From assembly GCF_000380565.1 (NCBI RefSeq), contig NZ_AQYJ01000029.1, positions 744,001 through 808,000 on the forward strand: 64,000 bases of DNA. Direction: 5' to 3'. The DNA comes from Microbulbifer variabilis ATCC 700307 (GTDB taxonomy: Bacteria > Pseudomonadota > Gammaproteobacteria > Pseudomonadales > Cellvibrionaceae). Shown one piece after another: positions 8,921 to 18,670 of this stretch. The position numbers and the translations under genes were made by a program. Under the pieces are notes generated by a model, which worked only from the letters and a program-made list of their open reading frames with translations, did no database searches and had not been told where the DNA came from. The stretch's first letter is position 1; each line of letters starts with the position of its first letter.

Positions 8921-9808
8921 ATGCAAAAGCAATCAGGGTTGATCGTTGAAGGGCTCTTTAAGACTTATAAAAACGGGGTGAAAGCGCTAAACGGTGTTGA
9001 TTTGGAAGTTGGCCCCGGAATGTATGGGTTGCTCGGGCCGAATGGCGCGGGGAAAAGTAGTTTGATGCGCACTTTGGCAACCCTGCAAACGCCAGATAGT
9101 GGCCGGATTATTCTCGATGGTGTGGATGTTCTGGCAAATCCGGATTTTATGCGCAGTAAATTGGGTTATTTACCGCAACATATTGGTGCTTACCCCGGGA
9201 TTGCCGCGCGGACATTACTGGATCGTTTCGCCTGGCTTAAAGGTTTTACCCAAACGAGTGCAAGGCGCCGCGAAGTGGACAGGCTTTTGGAGCAGGTCAA
9301 TTTGGCCGATGTGGCCGATCGAGCTGTATCAACTTATTCCGGCGGCATGTTGCGCCGCTTTGGTATTGCCATTGCACTTATCGGTGAGCCGCGCCTAATT
9401 ATTGTCGACGAACCCACAGCAGGCCTGGACCCCGCTGAGCGCAACCGTTTTCACTGTGTTTTGGCGGATGTCGCGGCAGATGCGATTGTATTGCTGTCCA
9501 CCCATATCGTTGAAGATATCGAAAACCTGTGTCAGCGACTGGCGATACTGGCCTCAGGGCGCATTGTCGTTGAGGGGACAGCCCCGGAAGTGACTGCTCC
9601 CCATAAAGACAAGATGTGGCAAGCACTGATTCCTCGCGGCGAAAAGTTACCGGAATCCCTGCACAACATCGCCAAGCCCGATGGCACCCAGGTAATTGTG
9701 CACGGTGAGAAACCTGAAGACCCTCGCTTTACGGCCCATACCCCGCGCCTGGAAGATATCTATCACCTGGCGATTGAGCAGGTAAAAGACCAGAGGGAGG
9801 CAGCATGA
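8921..9808 (+). CDS. ABC-2 type transporter ATP-binding protein
   Basis: 295 residues with a strong ribosome-binding site (AGGAGGAG). Walker A is GPNGAGKSS near residue 43, the signature is YSGGMLRRFG, Walker B is LIIVDEPTAGLDP, and the H-loop is STHIVED. These are typical of drug/antibiotic-type ABC-2 ATPases. A gap of about 67 bp separates it from the imide reductase, the only real gap in the locus, so a second promoter is possible although none is clear. The stop overlaps the large permease ATG by 4 bp, so the two form one transporter. Inference: export of the siderophore or release of bound metal. Confidence 0.88.
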   Translation: MQKQSGLIVEGLFKTYKNGVKALNGVDLEVGPGMYGLLGPNGAGKSSLMRTLATLQTPDSGRIILDGVDVLANPDFMRSKLGYLPQHIGAYPGIAARTLLDRFAWLKGFTQTSARRREVDRLLEQVNLADVADRAVSTYSGGMLRRFGIAIALIGEPRLIIVDEPTAGLDPAERNRFHCVLADVAADAIVLLSTHIVEDIENLCQRLAILASGRIVVEGTAPEVTAPHKDKMWQALIPRGEKLPESLHNIAKPDGTQVIVHGEKPEDPRFTAHTPRLEDIYHLAIEQVKDQREAA

Positions 9809-12800
9809 ATAAGCTGGCGCTTATTGCCCACGAGGCAAAACTGGAGATAAGGGCCGGTTTTAGCAGCGGCATTGTGGCATTGGCCTTTTGGGGGCTGGTG
9901 ATCTACCTGCTTTTGAATTTGGTAAACGCAGACTATATGCAAAAAATGGGGGCTACGGATATCCCCCGGAACTCGCCATCGCTCATTTACCTGATGGGTG
10001 CTGGGTGTATGTTCTTCCAGTTTTTTGCCTGGGCCTGGGTATTCTCACAACCGATTCTGCGTGATCGCAAAGCCAGTTTGCACGAAGTCATTTATACAAC
10101 CCCGAATTCCCTGAGCGTAATGCTTTGGGGGCGGTTTATCGGTGCAGCGGTGATAGGGGCCATATTAAGTGCATCGGCACTGGTGGGCTTTTTATTCTCG
10201 CCGGTATTGGTCTGGATGGGCTTACTGCCTGAAGCGGCGATTGGCCCAGCCCCCTGGAAAGCCCTCGGCTTTGCATGGATCTGGTTACAGATCCCTGCCA
10301 GCGTCGGTATCGGTGCTCTGTATTTTATTATGACACTGCGCACTCGAAGCCTGGCAGGTCCCTTTGGGCTCGCTGCGGCTTTGATGATGTTGTGGATGTT
10401 TGCTGTAATCGTGCTTCAGGGTGCAAGCATTAATCCGCAGCTGGCTGCGGTAATGGACCCTTCGCTGTTTACTTTCGTTTATACGGAAGTCACCTCCTGG
10501 ACACCTTTGCAAAAATCCTCTTCTTTATTGCCCTTTACCTTGGGCTCGGTATTAAACCGGATTTTTTGGTGTCTCTTACCGCTGCTTGCTTTAGCTGTCT
10601 ACTTGAAATACCTGCGAAGGGAAGCCCTGGTTCTGGAAGGGGCTGCCAAACCTTCTCGTACTAAAGCCAGGAAAATGACAGCTGCCAGTAAAGTAGTAGA
10701 TCTCTCTCCATCCAAGCCGGATAGCGCATCGCTTGGCCGCAGCCTGCGTCAATTAATGCTGGAAGCCCGTTGGAGACTGCTCCATGTATGGAGTAGTCGG
10801 GCCTGGTGGGTTGGTGTGGCAATACTCGTTGTGATGGGGGTCGTCAGCTCTTTTACTCAGATTATCTGGCATGCCGAAGGGCCGATGGCACCGCGTTTGG
10901 AAATGCTGTTGCCGCTTCTCAAGGACGTTATTTTTCTTGTGATTGCATTTGTGATCGCGGCGCTGACCGGCTTGGTATGCCGCAGGGATCAGGTGCCAGG
11001 GTTTGAGGATATGCTGGCTGCTACCCCAGCGCCGGACTATATGCGCCTGTTTGGTGTTGCCCTTACGGTATTTGCCATGACGGTGCTGTTGGCATTGCTA
11101 CCGGGGTTATCGGGCATCTTTGCCGTGCTTCTTTCTGCACCGGCCTCTGTCGATATTGGCCAGGCATTTACTTACCAGTTGTTGATAGTGACAGCGCCGT
11201 TATTGGAGTTGTCGATGATGGTGCTCCTGGTGCATGCGCTATTCCGTCATGCGGGCTTTGCCTACTCCATGTCAATGTTCGTGACCTTTATCTTGGTACT
11301 GAATCATGAGTTGGAGCTGGTGCATTACCCTCCCTATGAAGTGGGTATCACTGCACATATTCAACTGTCGGCCCTCAGTGGTTGGGAACCTTGGATCGGT
11401 TATTTGTTAGCCCTGGATGGATTCAAAGTTGCACTCGCCGTATTGATGGTCGGCCTGGCTGCTCTATGGGTTCCAAGGGGATTAGATAGCCGCATGTCCC
11501 GGGGTTTTGCCCTGATACGCTCTCGCCTAATAGCTCCTCAGGGTGCCTTGGTGGCTTGTTCCGCTCTATTTCTTCTCGGTCTGGGTTCTGTACTGGAAGA
11601 CAAGTTGGTAGTGCAGGGAGGTTATCAATCACCGGATCAACTGAAGCGGGAAGATGCAGCCTGGGAAGCATACTGGTTGCCGAAAGCCAGTGAGTTTCAA
11701 GTATCTGGCGGTAATCTGAATATCAGCATCAACCCGGATAATCAGACAGTGGAAGCTGAGTGGCAATTGCTCCAAGTCCAGGTTGATGGACAGGGCCTGC
11801 ATTTTGAATTGCCTCAGGGATTTGTCCTGGTGAACGCTTTGGTGAATGGGCGTGAAGTAACGCATGAACAGCGTTACGACCATATGTCCCTGCCAATCTC
11901 AGGCTGCCCTGAGCCAGGTTGTAATATCAAACTATCGTGGCAACTGACTGCGCCCGGCTGGTCTGCTGAGGGAGAGCCCTCGGGGCTGACACCCAGCGGA
12001 GTCTGGTTACAAGCCAGTGATATTGTTCCGCGTCTGGGCATTGATCCCGAGCGTATTTTGCGGGTGCCAGCAGAGCGCGAAGCTCTGGGTTTAAGCCGTG
12101 AGTTTACGCTGCCAACCGCACAGCTGGCTGCAACCCTTGAGGGCGCGGCCCCTTCGGGAGATTGGCGTTGGCAAGTTCGTATTAAAAGCGCTGACAAGCC
12201 TGTCTTCAGCGAACAGGGCAGTACTACTGGCCCCTTGGATTTCGCCATTCATTGGGCACCGTATACGAAACTTGCGGTATTCGATGGTTTTGAAATCCCC
12301 CATGATTCCAACCGCTCTACTATGGTCTCCGCCATTGCAAAAGATGTAGGACAGATGCAGGCCTGCGTTAATGATCGGCTGGGTACAGATATCGAAATTA
12401 AGCGGATTGCCCAGTGGCCGAGAGGACTCGGCGAGACTCGGGCCAGCGGTACCTTGTTGCAATTGTCCGAAGGGCCTCACTGGGATATCGCCGATGAGGG
12501 TACAGGACGCTGGCTGAGGCGGGTTGATATTGCCCGTGCCTTGGCCAGGCAGCATCTAGTTGCCAGGTCGGATTTGCGACGTATTGCCGGTTCCGTATGG
12601 CTCAGCGATGGGGTTTCTGGAGCGATTGGCCTGCTGTGTGTTGCAGAAATCGACGGCATCGAAGTACTTGATGATGTACTGGTCCGCTACTCCGACAAAA
12701 CGACTAGAGATTTGGCTGGCAGCGAGATCCCTGTTGAGCGTTTAAGCACAGCGCCGATTTCTGGTTGGGCTCGGTATTACGCGCCGGTCGCCGCACTGGA

Positions 12801-13215
12801 TTGGACACTTCATCAAACCCCGGAATCCCTGTCTGCATTACTCGATGATATTCAGCAGCAGAAAAACATCGAGAGTGTGCTGCACGCCTATGTGGGCGTG
12901 ACACGCACACAAAATATGCTCGGGGCTCCTCTCTCGTCAGCTTTGACGGTCGAATACTTGGAAACAGGCCAGATACGCCTGGATGGGCAGCGTTGGCGCT
13001 GGGAGAAAGGCGGGTGGCAGCCGGTTACCGAAACTGCCACTTACCGTTTGTTAGCCGATATCAACGAGCTGGATGCAAAGGTCATCAATGGAAATGCACT
13101 GATCGATCGCTTGCCTTCCGAAAAAGTATTGGCGCTGGATATCTGGCCATCTTATCAGCGGGACCCTGCACAGAATTTACTGGCTGAGAGTTCTGAAGTT
13201 TTGAATAACGATTAA
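9805..13215 (+). CDS. ABC-2 permease fused to a degenerate M1-aminopeptidase-like domain
   Basis: 1136 residues. Two ABC-2 membrane blocks (about residues 15-280 and 320-590, roughly six helices each) are followed by an extracytoplasmic part of about 540 residues. That part resembles M1 (gluzincin) peptidases: a beta-rich N-domain, then a region aligned with the zinc site. Where active enzymes have HExxH, this protein has R911-A-L-A-R915. Where they have WLNEG with the third zinc ligand, it has WLSDG (D935). All three ligands are therefore replaced, so the peptidase fold probably serves binding or structure, not hydrolysis. This is my manual alignment. It is coupled to the upstream ATPase and followed by the TonB receptor, which suggests a periplasm-facing siderophore-handling role. 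Confidence 0.75.
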   Translation: MNKLALIAHEAKLEIRAGFSSGIVALAFWGLVIYLLLNLVNADYMQKMGATDIPRNSPSLIYLMGAGCMFFQFFAWAWVFSQPILRDRKASLHEVIYTTPNSLSVMLWGRFIGAAVIGAILSASALVGFLFSPVLVWMGLLPEAAIGPAPWKALGFAWIWLQIPASVGIGALYFIMTLRTRSLAGPFGLAAALMMLWMFAVIVLQGASINPQLAAVMDPSLFTFVYTEVTSWTPLQKSSSLLPFTLGSVLNRIFWCLLPLLALAVYLKYLRREALVLEGAAKPSRTKARKMTAASKVVDLSPSKPDSASLGRSLRQLMLEARWRLLHVWSSRAWWVGVAILVVMGVVSSFTQIIWHAEGPMAPRLEMLLPLLKDVIFLVIAFVIAALTGLVCRRDQVPGFEDMLAATPAPDYMRLFGVALTVFAMTVLLALLPGLSGIFAVLLSAPASVDIGQAFTYQLLIVTAPLLELSMMVLLVHALFRHAGFAYSMSMFVTFILVLNHELELVHYPPYEVGITAHIQLSALSGWEPWIGYLLALDGFKVALAVLMVGLAALWVPRGLDSRMSRGFALIRSRLIAPQGALVACSALFLLGLGSVLEDKLVVQGGYQSPDQLKREDAAWEAYWLPKASEFQVSGGNLNISINPDNQTVEAEWQLLQVQVDGQGLHFELPQGFVLVNALVNGREVTHEQRYDHMSLPISGCPEPGCNIKLSWQLTAPGWSAEGEPSGLTPSGVWLQASDIVPRLGIDPERILRVPAEREALGLSREFTLPTAQLAATLEGAAPSGDWRWQVRIKSADKPVFSEQGSTTGPLDFAIHWAPYTKLAVFDGFEIPHDSNRSTMVSAIAKDVGQMQACVNDRLGTDIEIKRIAQWPRGLGETRASGTLLQLSEGPHWDIADEGTGRWLRRVDIARALARQHLVARSDLRRIAGSVWLSDGVSGAIGLLCVAEIDGIEVLDDVLVRYSDKTTRDLAGSEIPVERLSTAPISGWARYYAPVAALDWTLHQTPESLSALLDDIQQQKNIESVLHAYVGVTRTQNMLGAPLSSALTVEYLETGQIRLDGQRWRWEKGGWQPVTETATYRLLADINELDAKVINGNALIDRLPSEKVLALDIWPSYQRDPAQNLLAESSEVLNND

Positions 13216-13240
13216 TTATAGGTAGAAAGGATATTAATTC

Positions 13241-15385
13241 ATGCTCAGCTTAATCCGAGATAAAAAAGAACTCAGCAAACAGATTTCATTGCTATCCGCA
13301 ACTTTAATGTACGCCTCTGGAGCCTATTCTGCTGTGGAAAACGCAGATAAAGAGAGTGCCTCTGAGAACGCGATGGAAGTTGTTGAAGTCACTGCACGGC
13401 ATACAAAAGAGAAAGCCAAGGATATTCCCTTCAGTTTAAGTGTTATTGGTGAAGAGGAGATAAAAAACCGGCTGCATCTCAACGTTGAGGATGCTTTACG
13501 CAGTGCACCTGGAGTGGATGTCTACTCTTCCAGCGGTGCGGTGGATGCGAATATCCGCATCCGTGGTGTTGGCTCTCTCAACCAGGTAAACAAAGATGAT
13601 GGCTCTGTGGTGGTTAACCTTGACGGTGTTTCTATGCCGGCAGGGAATGTATCCCTCGGGACCCTGGATATTGAACGCCTGGAAATTTTAAAAGGCCCGC
13701 AAGGGACGTTGTTTGGGCGTAACAGTGAAGCTGGGGCGATCAATATTACCACCCGGAAACCGACTGAAGAGTTTGAAACTTATGGGCGCATTGAGCTGGG
13801 TGAAGACAACCAGAGCCTCTTTGAAACTGTAATCAGCGGCCCATTTTCTGAATCACTCCGAGGTCGCTTAGCAGTGCGTCATACCAGTGAGGATCACTGG
13901 GTTGAAAATACCACTAACGGTGAGCCCATGACCGAACCTGAAGATCTGGCTTTCCGGGGGAGCTTACTATGGGATTTGGGCCCGGAGACCTCTGCTTTAT
14001 TTATCGCAGAGAGGCAGCATCAGGAAGGCTTCCTGAACTTGCAGTTGTTGCAACCTTTTGGCGATGATCCGAGCAGTGAACATACCTTGGGGGCATTTGA
14101 CGATAACGAGAAAACAGTTGAGCGTTTTTCTACAGAAATCAACCATCAACTGGGTAATAGTCAATTGACTTCAATCACCGCATTGGTCGACACAGATTTT
14201 AGTTACCTAACCGGATTTGATCAGGAGACAGCCGCAGCTGTTTTTAATTTCCCTGTGGAGTATCTTCGTGGTGACAGTCAGGATGAACAAACTATCAGCC
14301 AGGATCTGCGCCTGTCCTCACTGCCTGATGCATCTACTTTCTGGGTAGTTGGGCTTAACTTGCAGGATAGTGAAAGAAGCTTCGATTCGATTGATTTAGT
14401 GTCCTACGCCAACCAATACCGGGATTATGAAACGGATAGCCAGGCTATTTATGGTGAGACTACGGTTCCTTTAACTGAAGCCATAAAATTTACAGCTGGA
14501 CTGCGTTACACCCAAGAGAGTAAGGATTACGCCGGTGAGTATGCCAGCTATGGTATGGATGGCAATTACTACATCTCGCAAGACCAGAGAGATTTGGATG
14601 ATAACTATACTACCGGGCGATTGGCTCTGAGCTACTCGCTGACTGAGTACACTAACCTATACACAATGGCCGCACGAGGCCATAAATCCGGTGGCTTCAA
14701 TGATTTTGCGTTACAGTCCGCTGATAGCGTGGCGTACAAGCCGGCAACCGTTGATAGTATCGAAGTTGGTTTCAAGAGAGAATCAGACAGCTTGAATATC
14801 AGCGGTGCGATATTCTTTAACTCTGTGGAAGATGATCATTTGCTCGGCTTTGATTTCGCTTCCTACTCATCGGCTGCGGTGAATGCGGATACGGAAACCT
14901 TTGGAGCGGAGTTTGAAGCCGATTGGTTTATTACCGAGAGGTTCAGTATTGCCGGAGGCTTGAGCTTCCTTGATACGGAAATTACCAAAGATGTTTACGG
15001 TGTTTCCGGTGGTGATGTTATGGCGGGTAATGAAGTACCCGATGTGCCTAGCTGGAGTGCAAGTCTGGCATTAAATTACTACCAGCCACTACCAGACTTT
15101 ATGGGTTTAAGTGCACCAGCTCTCAATACCAATCTAACAGTTCGCCATGTGGATGAGCGTCCGGCAGATGCACAAAATCATTTTAGCCTGAATGCTTATA
15201 GTAAAGCGGATCTGCGCCTAGCACTGCAAACAGATTCTATGGAACTCTACCTGTTTGCCGATAACTTGCTGGATGAGCAGTATCAACTATACGGTTACAC
15301 CAATGCGATATATGCTCCTGACGCCAGAATAGGGGCGCCGGCAAAAGGGCGTCGCGCGGGAATTGGAGCACTTTATCGTCTGTAA
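13241..15385 (+). CDS. TonB-dependent outer-membrane receptor, siderophore type
   Basis: 714 residues, preceded by GAAAGGA. The N-terminus is a signal peptide (SLLSATLMYASGAYSA, cleavage about residue 30). A TonB-box-like MEVVEVTA follows, then the plug domain (DIPFSLSVIGEEEI, IRIRGVGS, LEILKGPQGTLFGRNS, GAINITTRKP) and a 22-strand-type barrel ending in an aromatic/Leu terminus. Overall order and the C-terminal segment (ADNLLDEQYQLYGYTNA) resemble FyuA-type receptors. As last gene of the locus it should take up the ferri-siderophore. No clear Fur box was seen immediately upstream, so it is probably expressed from the operon. Confidence 0.87.
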   Translation: MLSLIRDKKELSKQISLLSATLMYASGAYSAVENADKESASENAMEVVEVTARHTKEKAKDIPFSLSVIGEEEIKNRLHLNVEDALRSAPGVDVYSSSGAVDANIRIRGVGSLNQVNKDDGSVVVNLDGVSMPAGNVSLGTLDIERLEILKGPQGTLFGRNSEAGAINITTRKPTEEFETYGRIELGEDNQSLFETVISGPFSESLRGRLAVRHTSEDHWVENTTNGEPMTEPEDLAFRGSLLWDLGPETSALFIAERQHQEGFLNLQLLQPFGDDPSSEHTLGAFDDNEKTVERFSTEINHQLGNSQLTSITALVDTDFSYLTGFDQETAAAVFNFPVEYLRGDSQDEQTISQDLRLSSLPDASTFWVVGLNLQDSERSFDSIDLVSYANQYRDYETDSQAIYGETTVPLTEAIKFTAGLRYTQESKDYAGEYASYGMDGNYYISQDQRDLDDNYTTGRLALSYSLTEYTNLYTMAARGHKSGGFNDFALQSADSVAYKPATVDSIEVGFKRESDSLNISGAIFFNSVEDDHLLGFDFASYSSAAVNADTETFGAEFEADWFITERFSIAGGLSFLDTEITKDVYGVSGGDVMAGNEVPDVPSWSASLALNYYQPLPDFMGLSAPALNTNLTVRHVDERPADAQNHFSLNAYSKADLRLALQTDSMELYLFADNLLDEQYQLYGYTNAIYAPDARIGAPAKGRRAGIGALYRL

Positions 15386-15432
15386 TGAGGTTATGACAGC
15401 TTAGTTAATAGCTGTTTTGTATAGCTCGATGG

Positions 15433-15469
15433 TTAGTGGATCAATCTCTTTACAAGATTGATCCACTAA
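15433..15469. terminator. Strong bidirectional terminator
   Basis: A perfect 15-bp inverted repeat (arms 15433-15447 and 15455-15469, 7-nt loop) lies between the convergent TonB receptor and the glyoxalase-like gene. On the + strand it is followed by T-rich TTTGTTTAATTT. It closes the siderophore locus. Confidence 0.85.
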
Positions 15470-15474
15470 TTTGT

Positions 15475-16158
15475 TTAATTTGCAGGGTTGATTTTACTTC
15501 CATGCAATAGAGTAGGGTCCAAATTTTCTTTCAGCCCGCTAACTTCTATGCCTGTGACTTTGGTTGTGGGACCAGGTTTGATATTAAATATGGAATCTTG
15601 ATCGGTTAAACGTCGCACAGACTGCCAGTCCTGCTCACTGACTTCCATATACACTTTACTCAGGCCAGTAGCACCATTTTTATGATCTGTTTTTTGGGGG
15701 TATTGAGGTGGGTTGTACGGACTCACTAAAAATGGCAGTCGCTCAGAGCGAGGGTAAACAAAGCGAAAACTGGTTTTTTGTCCGTTTGGTTTGGTGCGTC
15801 GCCAGGGAATTACTCGCCCGGTTTGAACCCCTTCACGGTTCATTACTGAAAGATCATTATCAAAATCGTCACTGACTAAGGCAACATCACAAAAACCTTC
15901 CCCCTCTTGCGACCAACGTATCATTCTACGTCCCGCGCCCCGGCCAGCAAAGACATCAATCAGCCATTTGAAATAGCGAGCATTAGATGGAGATGTCAAC
16001 AACTCAATAATTGCCCCTTCACTGAACCAAATATGGGCGTGCTGGGCATTTTTTTCTTTTGTGGCGTAATCCACGGTAAAACCAAGCTGGCGAAAATCCT
16101 GTACAGCTTGATGAATATCCTTAACCCAGAGTAAAACATGGCTACAGCGTGTTTTCAT
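15475..16158 (-). CDS. Glyoxalase-like (VOC superfamily) domain protein
   Basis: 227 residues. The N-terminus, HVLLWVKDIHQAVQDFRQLGFTV, is a typical VOC opening with a metal-ligand-position histidine, and HIWFSEGAIIELL follows. The length and the single VOC repeat followed by a divergent half match the 'glyoxalase-like domain' group (similar to Pfam PF13468). The function is unknown; members include metal-dependent lyases, isomerases and resistance proteins. It is transcribed toward the siderophore locus and separated from it by the shared terminator, so it is probably not part of that pathway. Confidence 0.68.
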   Translation of the reverse strand: MKTRCSHVLLWVKDIHQAVQDFRQLGFTVDYATKEKNAQHAHIWFSEGAIIELLTSPSNARYFKWLIDVFAGRGAGRRMIRWSQEGEGFCDVALVSDDFDNDLSVMNREGVQTGRVIPWRRTKPNGQKTSFRFVYPRSERLPFLVSPYNPPQYPQKTDHKNGATGLSKVYMEVSEQDWQSVRRLTDQDSIFNIKPGPTTKVTGIEVSGLKENLDPTLLHGSKINPAN

Positions 16159-16456
16159 AATAGTGCCTAGTTGTATGGATTAGTTTAGGGGTAATATTAC
16201 AATCAAGGGAATCCTAATTTAAGGGTCGGGTCGTCATTTTCTGGTAATTAATAATAAAAATAATTTATCGTGCATTCTTATTGTTAGGTGACTGATGCCA
16301 GTTGTGGAATATGTATAATATTTCTAAGTGACTTGACGGTAAAAGGGTTTTACTTAATGGGTACTCCAGAGAGGGCTAAGATTTAATGTTCAAGTGTGAA
16401 ATGAAATGCCGAAACAAGGTGGTCGCATTGTTAGCCTCACAGAAAAAATAGCGAAT

Positions 16457-18346
16457 CTAGATCATAATATGCTCCCCCATTTCTACTGTGCGGTTTGCCG
16501 GTATTCGGAAGTATGCTATCGCACTACTTGAGTTACGTACCATGGCTGAAAATAGTCTTTCCCGCCAGGGAGGCATATTACTGTAACCATGTTTTACTGG
16601 GATTATATTTGTTCTACAAAGGAAGAACGATGCTTTACTTGGATCGATATCCAATAAATGGGTGTTGTATAATCGCCGTAGGGCTCGCTCAACATCCGGA
16701 TGCTCCATATAGCCATACCGAAGAATTAAGCGGTAGCACCCCTCCCTCAGCTTGCTAATGATAAACCGGTTCCGTGGTGCAACAAGGGGTGTGTTGGCAA
16801 CTGTTACGATGAGAAATAATAATTTTTCGTGAAGGACCTTATTGTGCTTAAGATTGTAAATTAGGGCATGGGGAGTATAAATTTTGTTCGTGGTCACAAA
16901 TACTGCTGTACCAGGAACACGGGTTGGTGGATCTTTAAATAGGGAAGTTAAAAATGGCTCGAGTTCATAGTCTTTGCTTTTTTGATAGCGCTCTATAGCC
17001 TTTTTGCCTTCCCGCCATGTCGTCATCAGTAGTCCAATTACGGCTCCTAAGGTTATTGAAAACCATCCGCCATGGCTGATTTTGGCAATATTGGAGGTGA
17101 AGAAAGATAGATCAATGAGGATAAAGAAAATTGCACCAAGGATACAGATAGGCAGGCTGTACTTCAGGTGGTGTCGATAGACAATGGCCGCAATACAGGT
17201 TGTAGTCAGCATTGTACCACTGACAGAGACACCATAGGCTCCTGCCAGGTTAGTCGAAGATCCAAACCCCAGGACCACAATAATTACCAGAACCATCAAT
17301 ATAAAATTTACGCCGGGCATATAAAATTGGCCAGCAAGATCCGAGGATGTATAACGTATTGCCAAGCGAGGCAGAAAGCCAAGTTGGATTGCCTGCTTGG
17401 TAAGAGAAAATGTACCGGAAATACAGGCTTGTGATGCGATACATGTGGCTGCAGTGGCTAAGGCGATCATCGGGAAAAGCGCCCAGACCGGGTACATACG
17501 AAAGAATGGGTTGTCGGAAGAAGAGGGGTCTACCATCAGAAGGGCGCCTTGCCCCATATAGTTCAGTGTCAGAGCCGGGAAGACCAGCCCTAGCCACGCG
17601 ATACGTACTGGGGTGCGACCAAAGTGCCCCATATCGGTGTAGAGTGCCTCACCACCGGTGAATACCAGCAGTACAGCTCCAAGAATCCAAAATGAGGCTA
17701 TACCGTGCCCGGTAAGGAATTTGAAAGCATGGATTGGGTTTAACGCATGAATTATTTCGGGTTTTTGCACGACCCAGGTGATACCGATAGTTAATAAAGA
17801 CAGAAACCAAAGAGCGGTAATGGGGCCAAATAGTTTTCCGACGGTCTCTGTTCCAAATCGCTGTAGAAAGAAGAGTCCCAGTAGAATTCCAATCGCAATA
17901 GGTAAAACCATCGGCTTAAAAATATCTCCACCAATCTCAAGGCCCTCTATTGCAGAAAGGACGGAGATCGCTGGAGTTAAAACGGCGTCACCAAAGAATA
18001 GTGCAGCGCCACAAAGGCCAGCCAAAATAACGAACTTCCGTAGATACCTCCGATCTTGTATTGAGGAAAGAGCAAGCGTCAAAAGCGCCATAATCCCGCC
18101 TTCACCACGATTGTCCAGGCGCATCACCAGGATGACGTACTTGACAGTGACAATAATCACTAGAGCCCAAAAAACTGCCGAAACGCCTCCAATGATATTC
18201 TCATGGGTAAGTGGAATACCATGTCTTTGGTGGAAGATCAGCTTAAAGGCATAAAGAGGGCTAGTGCCAATATCACCGAAAACTACGCCAAGAGCAGCAA
18301 GGGAAAGCACCCAGTGCTTTTTTACGCCTTCCGAGCGTTTTTTCAT
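16457..18346 (-). CDS. kup: Kup-family low-affinity potassium uptake transporter
   Basis: 629 residues from ATG 18346. The in-frame TTG two codons upstream abuts the AAGAG ribosome-binding site and is less likely. The family hallmark LGVVFGDIGTSPLYAF is at the N-terminus and LDNRGEGGIMALL at about residue 90. About 12 membrane helices fill residues 15-450, and a soluble C-terminal domain follows. This is the usual length and layout of KUP/HAK K+:H+ symporters. It stands alone, divergent from the TPP enzyme with about 320 bp between the starts. Confidence 0.92.
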   Translation of the reverse strand: MKKRSEGVKKHWVLSLAALGVVFGDIGTSPLYAFKLIFHQRHGIPLTHENIIGGVSAVFWALVIIVTVKYVILVMRLDNRGEGGIMALLTLALSSIQDRRYLRKFVILAGLCGAALFFGDAVLTPAISVLSAIEGLEIGGDIFKPMVLPIAIGILLGLFFLQRFGTETVGKLFGPITALWFLSLLTIGITWVVQKPEIIHALNPIHAFKFLTGHGIASFWILGAVLLVFTGGEALYTDMGHFGRTPVRIAWLGLVFPALTLNYMGQGALLMVDPSSSDNPFFRMYPVWALFPMIALATAATCIASQACISGTFSLTKQAIQLGFLPRLAIRYTSSDLAGQFYMPGVNFILMVLVIIVVLGFGSSTNLAGAYGVSVSGTMLTTTCIAAIVYRHHLKYSLPICILGAIFFILIDLSFFTSNIAKISHGGWFSITLGAVIGLLMTTWREGKKAIERYQKSKDYELEPFLTSLFKDPPTRVPGTAVFVTTNKIYTPHALIYNLKHNKVLHEKLLFLIVTVANTPLVAPRNRFIISKLREGCYRLILRYGYMEHPDVERALRRLYNTHLLDIDPSKASFFLCRTNIIPVKHGYSNMPPWRERLFSAMVRNSSSAIAYFRIPANRTVEMGEHIMI

Positions 18347-18670
18347 TTGCAACTCTTACAATCCGGTGTCATACAGAGGCAGGGATCAACAATGTATTGA
18401 TGGAAAGGACTCCCGTTATTAATAGTTCATTCCTTTGCCCTGATGTTAGCAACCATGTAGACCGAGCGGCCTGGTCCGCTACTGGGATCCTAAGAAGATG
18501 ATTATTTTGAAGCCAATTTAATTTGGAGATTTTCGTCGCTCACTGGCAGTTCTGATTTAGAAAAATACTGGCAGTCATGTTGTAGGTCAGGAGCATCTGG
18601 TGCCCCACATCCTTTGGCGTCATCCAAGTAAGTGCTGGCAAAAGTGCCAGCGATCATAGGAACCGTATCA

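Noticed and set aside
12091-12555. 154-codon minus-strand frame
   Set aside because: Antisense to the permease-peptidase fusion; no motif.
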